Assembly: GCA_951802425.1 (NCBI GenBank)
Contig: OX637800.1
Coordinates: forward strand, 3,162,001-3,226,000
Length of the DNA stretch: 64,000 bases
Origin: Clavaria fumosa
Taxonomy: Eukaryota; Basidiomycota; Agaricomycetes; Agaricales; Clavariaceae
Direction: 5' to 3'
Position numbers and translations under genes: made by a program. Positions 51,185-62,406 of this stretch are shown here, piece by piece. Numbering within the stretch: the stretch's first letter is position 1; each line of letters starts with the position of its first letter. The notes under the pieces were generated by a model. That model made no database searches and had not been told where the DNA came from. It worked only from the letters and a program-made list of their open reading frames with translations.

Positions 51185-53739
51185 TGTTATGTTCATGCTC
51201 GGAGGGTTGGGGTGAAGTCCAGTTGGAGTTTGGAGTTTGGGTCTGGGGTGTCCAGGACATCCGTAATCGGACTTTGGGGTTTGGGTGGGACTTTGGCAAA
51301 CATATTGAAATGACACCCTTACTGAGTCTGTTAGGGCCTGTCCCATCTCATAAATAGTACCGTAAGTTGATTTGTTGGTGACTGATCCTGAGAACTCACT
51401 AAGACCAATCAACTGTTGAGTACAATCAAGAATACTTGGTCCTGGAAGGTTGCAAGGATGTCTGATGAAGTGTAAGAATAGGAAGGGACAAGTTTGAGAG
51501 AAAGGAAATGTCACTGAGAAGGTTGTGAAGTTGACTGACAAAGTGCAAAAGAGAAATAGATGAGTTGGGAGAAACAGATATTGCTGAGAAGGTCATGGAG
51601 TCAACCAACGAAGTGTAAGGAAGGAAATAGACAAGGAGGGAGAAAGATGTGTTGTCAAGAAGGTTGCAAGTAGTCATGATGGCGTTGAGAAGTGAGTTGG
51701 TGAAGGCAATGACTTTGCCAACCAATGGGAGAACCTACGGGGTTTGAAGAATCAGTACCAAGACAAGGGAAAGGAAATACTTAAGGCATGCAAGTTGTAT
51801 GAGCATGGAGGATGAGTTTTGAAGAAAGCAGAATGGTCTTGGTGTTGTCGAGGTCACCAAGTGAGACAAGACCTATTGATCATGATGGTTCCAAGCTCAA
51901 AGGGTGTGATAGCCTCAAGCTTAAACCAATGTGTGTCAATATCAAGTCTACAGTACTGTATGTACATGCGAGACTTATATAGGAAGTGTAACAGAAAAGG
52001 AAAAGTACAGAGGTCACCAGGCAACAGGACTATAGTAGTACGGGGTATGTTTAGTCATAAAGTGACTATGTGCATGTTCTACTAAGGTCGCAAGGGGTTA
52101 GGAATGCATAGGTAAGGTCACGACCTGGTTAAATAAGTATATACGTAACTATAACTACAGGGGGATTCTTGGATCATACATAATGTAGTTATAGATGACT
52201 GAGGAGAAGAAGGGGAGCATAATTTGAAGGATATATGCAGCTGACTGTTGGTGGCATGTTTGAGTGTTAAGGTCATGAGGTCATAAGAGCAGTCATGTGG
52301 GTGATGCTAGTGATGCAGGTGACTTTGGGCGGGAGGTCACATGGGTAACGCTGGTAACATGGGTAATGGCCGTAATGCTGGTATTGTATTAGCACTGGTA
52401 GTGGTAGTGCTGGGGGTGCTACACAGCAAGTCACGGGCTGGCTAAAGAGGATGTGCAATGGTGTGTCATGCATTGAAATGACAGGTTCGGTTGAAGTGTA
52501 TGCATGTGGTGAGGCATAGAGAGGTGTCGCGAGTATGGTGTGAGGGCGGAGGAGATCAGGGAGGCTTCTGGAAGAGGATAGCAGGTTCCGGAAGTGTGTA
52601 GAGGAGCTTGCGAGGTTGTAGAGCATCGGGAGGTTCGTAGGTGTGGGTAAAGTTGGCTTGGGCAAGGGAGAAATGAATGGGTCCTGACAGAGTCCTGGGT
52701 GTCCCATATTTCAGAGTTGTGGGAGTTCGGGATAGTGGGTTCAGTGTTGGGCAGGGTGTCCAGGGTGGACTTCGTCATATTCGAGATGAGGGGTGGATGG
52801 GAGGGCAGAGATGGAGTTTGGACAGAGTTTGGGTTTGACAAGTGACAAAAGGAGTGGAAGCAGAAGTCAGGTAGGGGATGGATATGGAGTTCTGGGGTTT
52901 GGGGATGGGTTCCAGAGGTTGGGTGGCCATGCGGGTTGTTGGGGACAGATTCCAGGGGTTGGTGGGGAGTTGGTCAGGAGTTGGTTGGAGTCAGTCGGAC
53001 TTAGCACAACTGGTGTAGGAGACAGAGGGCAAGGGTTGGACTAGACATTATACAAATTACAAGGTGGTGGGCAGACAGGACAGAAGTGCGGGGATAGACG
53101 GAGGGACAGGAAACGGGGTTGGACAGGATACAGGGGTTCGGAGGTGCAGATGTACGGGGGTGGACAAGATTGTATGAGGGTGTATGAGGGTGTACGAGGG
53201 TGGTATCTGGACTGCAGACTACTCTACAAAGTTACTGAGTATATATACTATGAATCCAGGCATTTCCAGCAACCTGGAGTATTAATATTGGTAGCTATGG
53301 AGAATGTCCCAGAGATACATTGTGGGACTTGCTACAGGAAAATGGGAATTGCAACAGGGATCAGTATCCTGATCTGGAGGTTGGATGCTACTACCATCAG
53401 GTTGGTAGCTATGCTGCCAAGCAACTGTGTGGATTGTTCCATTTCCACACTCAGAGTTCGTTGCTGGTGAGTAACCACAAATGTTGGTTCATGACAGTCA
53501 GGAAGTCAGGTTTGGGAATCAGAGATCAGGATTGGGACAGCCACTTGGGGAACTATCCCCGAAGGTGGGTTTGGTGCCTGCCCCACATGCAGGGCAGGTA
53601 CCCTCAGATGCTGAGGCACCAGAGCAGGAGTTTGGAGATCCGTGTCCAGAGATCAGAAGTCAGGGGCCGGAGATAGGAAGTCTGGGACCGGAGATAGTGT
53701 TTCTGGTCTGGACCCAAAGGGAGTGGCACAGATGTGACA
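51185..53739 (-). mobile_element. LTR E, copy 1 (interrupted by a solo LTR A)
   Basis: Minus strand: starts TGTCACATCTGTGCC (53739) and ends GAACATAACA (51185). The part at 53190-53739 aligns well with LTR E copy 2 (62407-62960). Without the nested LTR A it is about 1.19 kb, longer than copy 2 (751 bp), with extra sequence at about 52695-53180. A TATATATACT lies near 53240, matching the TATA site of copy 2. Confidence 0.72.
51329..52689 (-). mobile_element. Solo LTR A (1,361 bp) with target-site duplication
   Basis: Minus strand: starts TGTCAGGACCCATTC and ends GGGACAGGCCCTAACA. Flanked by the 5-bp duplication GAGTC (51324-51328 and 52690-52694). It is uninterrupted and serves as the reference for the LTR A family. 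Confidence 0.94.
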
Positions 53740-55017
53740 TGGTGGCTGAAACATGTCTTCAGGCAATTCTTTATTATTTGTCTTGCAACTTCTTCTCTGT
53801 GGATCTTCTTCAATACCATTCCACTTTAGATATTTCCTTAATATATAATCCTTGAAGCTGCAGTAGATACTACAGCATACAACATAAACTCAATTACCCA
53901 CATATGTGCAAGGATCACTGTTGAGAGCCACCTAAGCACCTAGCTGGGTGTCACATAGTGGCCACCCTCTCATGCAGTCTTTGGGTCAAATCCCTCTGCC
54001 ATGCTACCCCACCCACTTTCTACCTCATCCAGACATGCCCCCATCATTTGTTGCTGGCACAGCCAACATGTGGAATTCCACCCATCATTGGAATTAACCT
54101 ACTCTTGACAACAATGAACTATCCTGGATATTCAAACAGATCAGACAGAAAATTAGGGGATATGCTATGATGCACATACCTGCTTATCCTGTCAGGACTT
54201 CACTGAAATCATTCTTGCAATCCCTGGTTTGATAGTGCAGCATTAGTGCCCAATGTGCAAAGTGAAGAAAGATCCACAACTGTTCCACTGCCAAGACATG
54301 CTTTGTATCACAGAAGCCAGCCAGCTTTCAAGTATATCAAGAAGCTTCCAGGAAACATGTTTGCACATCCCCGGCTCATTGTAGAACTGGCCATCATGCC
54401 CATTCAGAATGTAAGGGTCCCCCCTAGGGGTGAAGGGGTTCCCCTTGGATACTTAGATAATCAGCCACACTTATCCTACTGCTGTCACTATGACTGCATA
54501 ACTACTGCTATAAACAGGGTTCTAATGCACTTGTGACTGAGGATATCTGGTCTCACTCAAACCACTCTTACACAGAAGTTCATCTACCCAGCATTGCCAG
54601 TGAGCTGTGAAGTATGCTGTGGTGCAGGCTGGTGCACCACCAGATAGTACAAGAGCTATCCCAGCTGCCATTATAATCTGGAGGAGTGAGTTGGAGAACA
54701 TTGCCATTCCAGGTCAAGAGATCTTGTCACAAGCTCTGGTCACTCTGAGGAGTAGTGTTCAGCAGAGGGAAGTTGAATCTCATTCTCAAAAACTCTGTCT
54801 CTGTCTCACAAGTGCAAGATAGAGATTTGTGCCAAGACAAGTGCTTCCAAATGCACTCTAAATGGGTGAGTTTTTGTGACTCAGATTGTTCCATGGTGTA
54901 TTATCACGTGCCAATGCCGAAATGCCGGTCAGGATTTGGTACTGCCCAACAAACCATTGGCAACCGTGACCACCTTTAGCTCGAAACCACCACACTCTGC
55001 ACAACTATCGGACAGAA
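53740..55017. other. Unassigned CG-poor region before the DUF262 gene
   Basis: About 1.1 kb with transposon-like composition and only short frames, none recognised; a 70-codon open stretch at 54607-54822 is noted without assignment. The last ~50 bp before 55018 change to gene-like composition and should be the promoter/5' UTR of the DUF262 gene. Confidence 0.4.
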
Positions 55018-57097
55018 ATGGCTGAGGACGACGACGCATATTCTGGGTTTTCAAGCGATTCCGATGAAGACGACTTCCGTGTCGCCTCCGGTTCCAAGTC
55101 CAAGGGTACCAAGGCGTTAAACGCTGGCGGGTATATCATTAGGAATGCCCTCAAAACTCCTAGAGCTACCACATACACTGCACAAGCAATCTACGGTATG
55201 ATTTAAAACTTTATAACATGCTCATATCCATGACCATATTACAGATCAAGTCGTCAGTGGGGATATCAATTTGGAGCCAGAGTATCAACGCGGTTCGTGG
55301 TCCTGTGCAAAACTCACGCGTGTTGTCTCTTATTTTCCTTAAAATGCAGACGTTGTGTGGCCAGAGGCAAAACAAATAGGTCTAATTGACTCAATCCTTC
55401 GCAACTTTTATATACCCCCCGTGATCTTTGGTTCGGCCCATCATCGTACTTTTCGTGCAAACTTTGTGCTGACTTGGCCGTGTAGCGGTTAATATTTTAG
55501 AAGATGGTTCAGAGACACGGACATGCATCGACGGTAAACAGCGTTTGACATCGATACAACGGTGCGTTCTATCTACGCATAGCAATTGTATTACTCACTG
55601 ACCTTAACATATGAAGGTTTATGGACGGACTTGTAAGAGATTTATCTGTATTTTGCGCGCCGTTCAAACGAATCTTGACGATCGGATTTCAGATTCCTCG
55701 TCAGTCTTCCTAAGCCGTCCCTTTCCTTACTGACTCTGCCGTCATTTTAACCACAGATAGAGATCCGTATGTCGTTGAATATTCTCTTATTCTAGCGGTC
55801 TCTCATATCCAGCAGCTTCACACATGAAAAATTATGGTTCAAAAGCGTGCCCTCTGATAAGGGCTCAAAGACACGCAAACTACTACCTGAAAGATACCGG
55901 CAATTATTCAAGAACAAACAAGTTGTTTGCGTGGAATATCAGGATTTAACTGATAGTAACGAGCGCGATATCTTCAGGGTATGGCCTTATTTCTGCCTAA
56001 CATGCTACGTACTCAAACCCTTGCCATAGCGTGTCCAGCTCGGGATGGCTCTGACCCCGGCCGAAAAATTGCAAGTCATAAGTTCTCCTATTGCAAATTT
56101 TGTTCGGGGCCTACAGTCGACCTATCTCCCGCCTGTCGAGTCCAGCTCCCGTCTGACGCTGTCGAGTCTCGACCTCGGGACAAACCGCGGTTCCGATTTC
56201 CGACTCATGTCACACTCTGTCTTTCTCATTCAGAAGTACTCAGAACAACAGGGCTCCCTTAAAGGCATCAAGAGTGCTGGAACCCTGGCTCAGCTCGAGA
56301 AGTGGTTGACGAAGAAGGATGCCGTACCCTTATCCTTCATGGATCTGATAGAAGGAACCCTAAAGACGTTCGTCAACATCCTTGAAGATCCGGGACTGAA
56401 AAAGCTTTCAGGATTGGATATGCGCGTCTCTCCTATAGAATTCGTATTCATCACGCTATTGCTTTCCATCTGGCGCGGGAAAATGGATTTGAGAACCCTG
56501 AGCGAGCAAATCGCCGACATGAGGAAGGCGGTGCGGGCTGAACACAAAGACATACGAATGAACGCCAAGGTCGCTTCGACACTATTCGACTTCATCAAAG
56601 GCATTACGCTTGCAAGAAATGGAAAAAGGAAGAGAGACCTGGAGGATTTGGATACATCCGAAACGAAGCGTGTCTCCAGCGTTCCCAAGAATTTGGCCCC
56701 GACGCCTGTCTCTGCGAGCCCATACGAGGCGTCAACCAGACCTCGTCCGGGACCTCCCTCATTTGCCCGAAGGTCTTCATTTTCAGAGCGGTCATTCCAA
56801 GCGACGCAACGGGAGGGAACTTCAACTGGACGACCTCTACTATCGCAGGGCCTTTCATTAGAAGATAAAGGAACCCACTCAGACTCAGGAAGGTCCGCAT
56901 TGCGCCATGCTCCTGGTCAGGTTAGCGTTGGCCCGAACCATGGAAGCTCCCCGAGAGTCATGGCAAATGGGGGCGTTCAAGGTCAATGGGTCCATGATCG
57001 ATATAACGACTGGGAAGGGGATCGTAGGCGAGACCCCGATGGGAATCCCAATTTTGAAGATAGACGGGGTCACGATATGAGAAGTCGATTCCGTTAG
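55018..57097 (+). CDS. DUF262 (GmrSD N-terminal-like) domain protein
   Basis: Nine exons; introns 55196-55244, 55293-55349, 55431-55485, 55562-55616, 55633-55692, 55700-55756, 55767-55812 and 55979-56029; joined length 549 residues. After an acidic N-terminus (MAEDDDAYSGFSSDSDEDD) comes the DUF262 core: EPEYQRDVVWP, IDSILRNFYIPPVIFA and the signature CIDGKQRLTSIQRFMDG. In prokaryotes this fold, with DGQQR-type motifs, is the ParB-like nucleotide-dependent half of GmrSD enzymes; in fungi it occurs as a widespread protein of unknown role, so no function is given. The C-terminal ~200 residues are polar, Arg/Ser/Gly-rich and probably disordered (RKRDLEDL, RRDPDGNPNFEDRRGHD). Three consecutive exons are only 16, 7 and 10 nt (55617-55632, 55693-55699, 55757-55766). 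Confidence 0.9.
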
Positions 57098-57468
57098 TGT
57101 TCGCGCAGCATCCTCAGTCATGTGAGTCCGAAGTTCTTTGAGTTGATCATCGAAGCTTGATGCATCCTAGCATGAAGTTGGTCTTGCTTAGGTTGTACGG
57201 ATATAATGCAATCCACGATGTTGACAGATGAAAGTTATCTGCGAGCAATGTTGATAACACTTTGGTCAATGAGCCACTGAACAAGGTAAAAGCAATATGC
57301 TTGATAGGGCGTCCACCAGCTTAGTGCCCCGAGGAATCCGTCCATGAAAAGTGGTCGCGTCCATACCCTGATGAGCGTGGTCACTAAATGTGCTTGTTGA
57401 AACTCGTCCCGAGGATTCATCTGTAGTCGAATAACGTTTACCGTACACGTGCGCGTGTCCTGCGCCTA
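57098..57468. other. Convergent intergenic region, DUF262 and SDHD genes
   Basis: 371 bp between two convergent stop codons. It should carry both terminators. No other feature was seen. Confidence 0.6.
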
Positions 57469-58270
57469 TCATGCAACCCACATCTTTGTAACTAACTCGG
57501 TCAGCCCTGAGGTTCAAATAGTAAGTATTCCGTAGAACAGTGACAGGAAAAGCAGTTTGAGTGACGCTGGACTGCCGAGTCCACGATTCGCGGTAACTGT
57601 ACGGGAGGGGTTGATTACGACTTACCGATATCGTTTGTGTTGAACTGGTACGCCCCAACAAGCACACCCACAGTGGCGGCGCGTAGAGCCCATGTACAAA
57701 GCGGACCGATGATGGGGAACTTACGCTGGTGCACGTAGTCAACAAGAATGGTGTCGAACTGCAATGAAACGAAAGGATCGCCCCATTGGCAAATGTGTAC
57801 GTATCCGTGAGATGACGCACCCCGATATGAGTGTGTACCACAAGACTAAGATATAACAGGCCGTCTAACACGGGATAGTTGCTTCCGCTTGTCACGAAAG
57901 AGGCAGCAGTAAGAGGGACGAGTGAAGCAGACAGCAAGCGTTCGAATGCCCAGTGGTAAGAGCCATGCGATTTGGATGGCAGGGGGAAGGGGGTGGGGTC
58001 GTTCACAGTCCCTCTGTAAATCGCTGGATAAAACATTCGATGGGCACAATGGCGGCAATTCACAGTACGGATTCGCAAAGAAATGGTACGCACGACCGCC
58101 GGGAACGTATGAAGTATTGAAGTTATGCCTCGCTGGGACTACAGTCTGAGTAAGCGAGTCCCTGGTCGTACAATTGCGTTCAGACCTTGTAAGGCTCTAA
58201 GCGAAGCACCATGTTGCAGTCTGACATTCCGAGGTAGTGCGGAACGGGTGGAACGGAGGAGAGAATGCAT
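57469..58270 (-). CDS. SDH4: Succinate dehydrogenase membrane anchor subunit (CybS)
   Basis: Five exons; introns 58139-58185, 58012-58096, 57759-57820 and 57507-57625; joined length 162 residues. This is one of two small subunits that anchor complex II in the inner mitochondrial membrane and help bind haem b and ubiquinone. The first exon codes for an arginine-rich presequence (MHSLLRSTRSALPRNVRLQ). The mature part starts near GGTVNDPTPFPLPSKSHGSY, and three membrane segments follow (LLSASLVPLTAASFV; LLYLSLVVHTHIG; ALRAATVGVLVGAYQF). The conserved haem-type His lies in VVHTHIGFDTILVDYVHQRK, where the Asp-Tyr before VHQRK matches the quinone-site Tyr. The second intron ends in GAG. It follows EFM7 on the same strand, 49 bp after that stop. 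Confidence 0.92.
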
Positions 58271-58319
58271 GGAGAGCAGAGGTTGTATGCAACAACAAAA
58301 TTATGTAATAAAGCAGTGC

Positions 58320-59428
58320 TTAACCCTGCATGCGCCTCAGCCTCCATCCATACACTGTAGACCGCACATCCTCTGGACCAGGATCCTCAGGGAACATCGG
58401 CTAAACAAGTTTAATTCACAGATGACCGAGAGAAAACAAGTAGAGAAATACCGGAAAGGTGTCCATTACAACAAGCTCGCAAGTCCATCCTAACGAAAGT
58501 GCTTTGGCGAAAAATTGCATGTCTCTATGGGCAAGATGAGGCCGATGGTGTGTATAGAATACGAGAATCGACGGCAGCGCCACTTCCGCGTCGCTTTGCC
58601 GCGAGGTGAGCGACGCGAGGGCAAGACTACAAGTATTCAATAGAGCGTCATGCTGCGATTTGCCTATGAGCCATTTTGACTGATCTGAATGCTTTACAAC
58701 TCACTTGCGAATGATTGAAAATAAGATCGGAAAGAATGATCAAGTCAAAGCCCCGAGATTTCGTTGCCGAGCAACTCAGGACGTTTAGGAGAAGACGGGG
58801 GCTCTGGCCCCAAATAAAACCCTATTCATTTTAATTTTTTATAGTTGGCGTAGAAGCATTAATGAGAGGACAAATCCGCACCTGGACCGTCACTCTACTA
58901 GCGAATTGTGAAAGGTTGTTATTCGCAACGTTAAACTCGAGATTTTCTATCAACTCCCGGTCTGGGTAGTCCGTCAACACCACCTTCTTAAGCAATTAGG
59001 GGTCCGAGATCCCAAGGGCATAACGCGAAACGTGCCTTCGACGCGCCATTCATCGCTGCCACGATCCCGGGTAACCCGCCGCCTGCGCCGAGCTCCAGCA
59101 CAGTTTTGCCTCTGTAATAATCAGGGTGGACTTCGAGGTATGACGCGAAACACCGGGCCGCGTTCCATCTGCGTAAATAGGTCTTGATTCGCCCAACTCC
59201 TAAATGGATGAATGCTCACAGCAAGTGGCCCCAAAGAGGGTGACTCCCGACTAGTCTGACTTTCACTACTTTGTTGCCTGAGCCACCCTTTCGCGTGTAT
59301 TCAGACATTGTGTAACTTGGGATTGGAGGACAAGGGGGTTCCTATTACTACAATGAGGAGAAAGGTAACGAGGGCAAATGGCAAGATACCAGGAAGATAG
59401 CGCCGAGGTGGAAGTCTTCATTATCCAT
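58320..59428 (-). CDS. EFM7: EFM7/NNT1-like protein N-methyltransferase
   Basis: Seven exons; introns 59342-59389, 59169-59219, 58984-59035, 58822-58881, 58653-58704 and 58401-58451; joined length 264 residues. The yeast homologue methylates the N-terminal Gly and Lys-3 of eEF1A using SAM. Seen here: VRLVGSHPLWGHLLWNAAR, the SAM-binding motif I TVLELGAGGGLPGIVAA, VVLTDYPD (motif II acidic residue), GFIWGQSP, the post-motif FDLIILSDLIFNHSQHDALL, YTHHRPHL near the substrate side and the ending FPEDPGPEDVRSTVYGWRL. These match the methyltransferase-16 family and EFM7 in particular. The third intron must use a GC donor (GCACGT...AAGAAG) to keep frame. The start MDNEDFHLGAIFLEPP fits the family N-terminus. 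Confidence 0.9.
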
Positions 59429-59854
59429 TATTGGAACGTTGTCAACCTGTAGGAGAGATTAACGCGCACCATCCCTATCCTGAGCCCGAGATACGTACAG
59501 CTCAGAAATTGAAAGCAGTCGATTTGACCATACTGATTACAGTATGATAAGTTAGTTGTGGCTGTGTAGGCGTGTTGGTGGTGCATGACTGTCTTGTACT
59601 ACATACACATAACAGAATGTCTTTGATCCAGCTATGGCATATTTTTCTGTTTTCCCAATTTGGAAGCAACATCAGTGTGTTGCTGTGGCTCAGCTTTTTT
59701 CAGCTCAGCTTGGTTGATGATGAGAAAGAGCACCCATTGGGCCTCAGGTACAGCTTGTACTTCCTTGACAGCTGCCCTCTTGGCTCCTGCCTTTGTCTTC
59801 TTTCATTTTCATGCTTCCTCTGATAGGCTTTGAGTGCATATCCATTCACATGAG
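59429..59854. other. EFM7 upstream region and transition to repeats
   Basis: About 425 bp. The first ~120 bp should hold the EFM7 promoter. The rest is CG-poor and repeat-like. A basic helical frame on the minus strand at about 59700-59835 (YQRKHENERRQRQEPRGQLS) is open but unrecognised. Confidence 0.4.
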
Positions 59855-62312
59855 GTGAGCAATCTGATGCATTATTTAGGCTAATTACTGTTAGTTGGTT
59901 ATGCATGGAAGACGGTAAGTTGCCGTGCCACTGCATTGCATCACCCTCGCCTCCCCAGCTCCCATCGCATTGCATCATCCCCATCTCCTCAATGCATCAT
60001 CCCTGCCTCCCAGCACATTGCATCATCCTGCTCGCTGACGCCTGCCGCCTGCCCTGCCGCCGCCACCTGCCGCCCGCCCTGCTGCCGCCACCCGCCTCTG
60101 CCCTTCTGCCGCCACCCGCCGCCCGCCCTTCTGCCGCCGCCCGCTCCCCACCCCGCTGCTCCCGCCTTGCTGCCACTGCCATTCCCCACACTACTGCTAT
60201 GCCCTGCTCCTGCTGCTCCTGCTCCCTGCCTTGCTGCCACCAGCCACCTGCCCTCCTGCCACCACCTGCCACCTGCTCCCCACCCCGCTGCTCCTGCCCT
60301 GCCGTTGCTGCCACTCCCTGCCCAGCCACTACCAATGGCCCCAGTCCCCACCATTGGTCTGTGACCACGGTTGGGGGCTTGGGCCATTGCTACAGGGAGG
60401 GAGGGCGCACCTGGCAGGCAGCCTATCGTGGCTGCCATCGTCGCACCCGTCGCCCCTGTTGCCCCCGTCAGCCCCGTCGTTGTTGTCGTTGTTGTTGCCC
60501 CTCCTGCCGCCGTCGTCGTTGCGCCGTTGCTGAAGAGAGGGAGAGAGGGAGGCGAGAGAGAGAGGGGGGAGGGTGAAAGAAAGAGAAAAAAGGAAAGAAG
60601 AAAAAAAGAGAGAGGAACACGCACCAGCCGTTGTCGTCATTGCCATCGTCACCTGGGGGAAGAGCCCTAGCCGCCGCTGTCATCGTCATCGTCATCGTTG
60701 TCCAGCTGTTGTCATCATCGCTGGCCATGCAGCCGTTGCTGTCATTGCTGGCCCCTGCAGCTGTCGTTGTCATTGTCCCTGGCTGTTGTTGCTGGTGGCC
60801 ACAGCTGCCGTCATCATCATCATTGTTGCTGGCGGCTGCAGCCGCTGCCGCCGTGGTCATCATCGGTTGCTGCTGCTGTGGTCACCATTGCACCATCTGC
60901 TGTCGTAGTTGCCGCCATCTGTGGCAGCCATCATCGCCGTCGTTGTCTGCTGCAGCTGTCGTCGATGTCGTTGTCAGCTGCTGCAGCTGTCGTCGATGTC
61001 GTTGTCAGCTGCTGCTGCTGTCATTGTCACCAATTAGCACAAAAATGATGGATTAGAGAGAGAAGAAGGGGAATGGGGATGGTGACGCACCATTGCTGGC
61101 ACGAGCATGGTGTGGCTGGTCAAGGCAGTTGTCTAGTCACACATGTAACTGTAAAGCGAGAAACTGATTCAATCATCATCACACTTTTTAGACAGCATTC
61201 TACATTGTAAATTTAACATAGGATTGTTGAGCATGTGGACTCAATCCTTCCCAATTATTTTCAGAATTTATTATACTCATACTAAGATGCAGGGACAGTT
61301 TTTCTGTCAGTAGGACAGATACTGTGGCTGTGACTTATGGGTCTCAATGAGGTGCAGGCAATGACAATGACCACTGGCACATGTTCCTCCCTCTTTTTTT
61401 TTCTTTCCTTTTTTCTCTTTCTTTCACCCTCCCCCTGCTCTCTCCCCCCTCCCTCTCTCCCTCTCTTCAGCAACAGTGCAATGACGACGGCAGCAGGAGG
61501 GGCAACAACAACAACAACAACAACAACGGGGCTGACGGGGGCAACAGGGGCAACAGGCGCGACGACGGTGGTTACGATAGGCTGCCTGCCAGGTGCGCCC
61601 TCCCTCTCTGTAGCAATGGCCCAAGCCCCCAACCGTGGTCACAGACCAATGGTGGGGACTGGGGCCATTGGTAGTGGCTGGGCAGGGAGTGGCAGCAACG
61701 GCAGGGCAGGAGCAGCGGGGTGGGGAGTGGGTGGCAGGTGGTGGCAGGAGGGCAGGCGGCCGGTGGCAGCAGGGCAGGGAGCAGGAGCAGCAGGAGCAGG
61801 GCATAGCAGTAGTGTGGGGAATGGCAGTGGCAGCAAGGCAGGAGCAGCGGGGTGGGGAGCGGGCGGCGGCAGAAGGGCGGGCGGCGGGTGGCGGCAGCAG
61901 GGCGGGCAGCGGGTGGCAGCAGCAGGGCGGGCGGCGGGCGGCAGCAGCAGGGTGGGCGGCGGGTGGCGGCAGCAGGGCGGGCAGCGGGTGGCGGCAGCAG
62001 GGCAGAGGCAGGTGGCGGCAGCAGGGCAGGTGGCACGTAGCAGCAGAAGGGCGGGCGGCGGGTCACCGTGGCGGCAGCAGGGCAGGCGGCACGTAGCAGC
62101 AGAAGGGCAGGCAGCGGGTGGCGGCAGCAGGGCGGGTGGCAGGCATCAGCGAGTGGGATGCATGATGGCAAGAGTGATGCATGATGTGTGGTGGCATCAT
62201 GCATCATCTCCCTCTGGGTGATGATGCATCCTCACCATTCGCAAACTTACTGTCATCTATGCATCACACACTTACTGTAATTACCATAGATTAATGCATT
62301 AATTTACTTGAA
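59855..62312. mobile_element. Fold-back repeat D, copy 2
   Basis: The left arm (59855 to about 60620) and right arm (about 61385-62312) are inverted copies. AT-rich outer ends (ATGCATTATTTAGGCTAATT and a matching right end) are followed by CTGCCGCCACCCGCC-type repeats, then by GGGGGCTTGGGCCATTGCTA (60372-60391; complement near 61620), then a CAACAACAACAACGGGG/CCCCGTCGTTGTTGT stretch, then a GAGAGGGAGAG/CTCTCCCTCTC tract. The centre holds triplet-rich sequence and a conserved ~155-bp block (61158-61312) that also occurs in copy 1 (15357-15515). No coding function was recognised; open frames reflect simple sequence. No clear target duplication was found. Confidence 0.82.
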
Positions 62313-62406
62313 TCGCCTGATCCATTTTATAGATCCCACAATACTTTGTAGTTACTTCTCCCACCCTCACTCTTTACACAACACACAAATAGCTGTCCAA
62401 TTGCTC

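Noticed and set aside
54246..54822. Frames of 70-96 codons upstream of the DUF262 gene
   Set aside because: No recognisable family, CG-poor repeat-like DNA, no second copy in the window to test conservation.
59905..62221. Several frames of up to 294 codons around repeat D copy 2
   Set aside because: Gly/Ala/Arg simple-sequence text mirrored in both arms; not protein-like.
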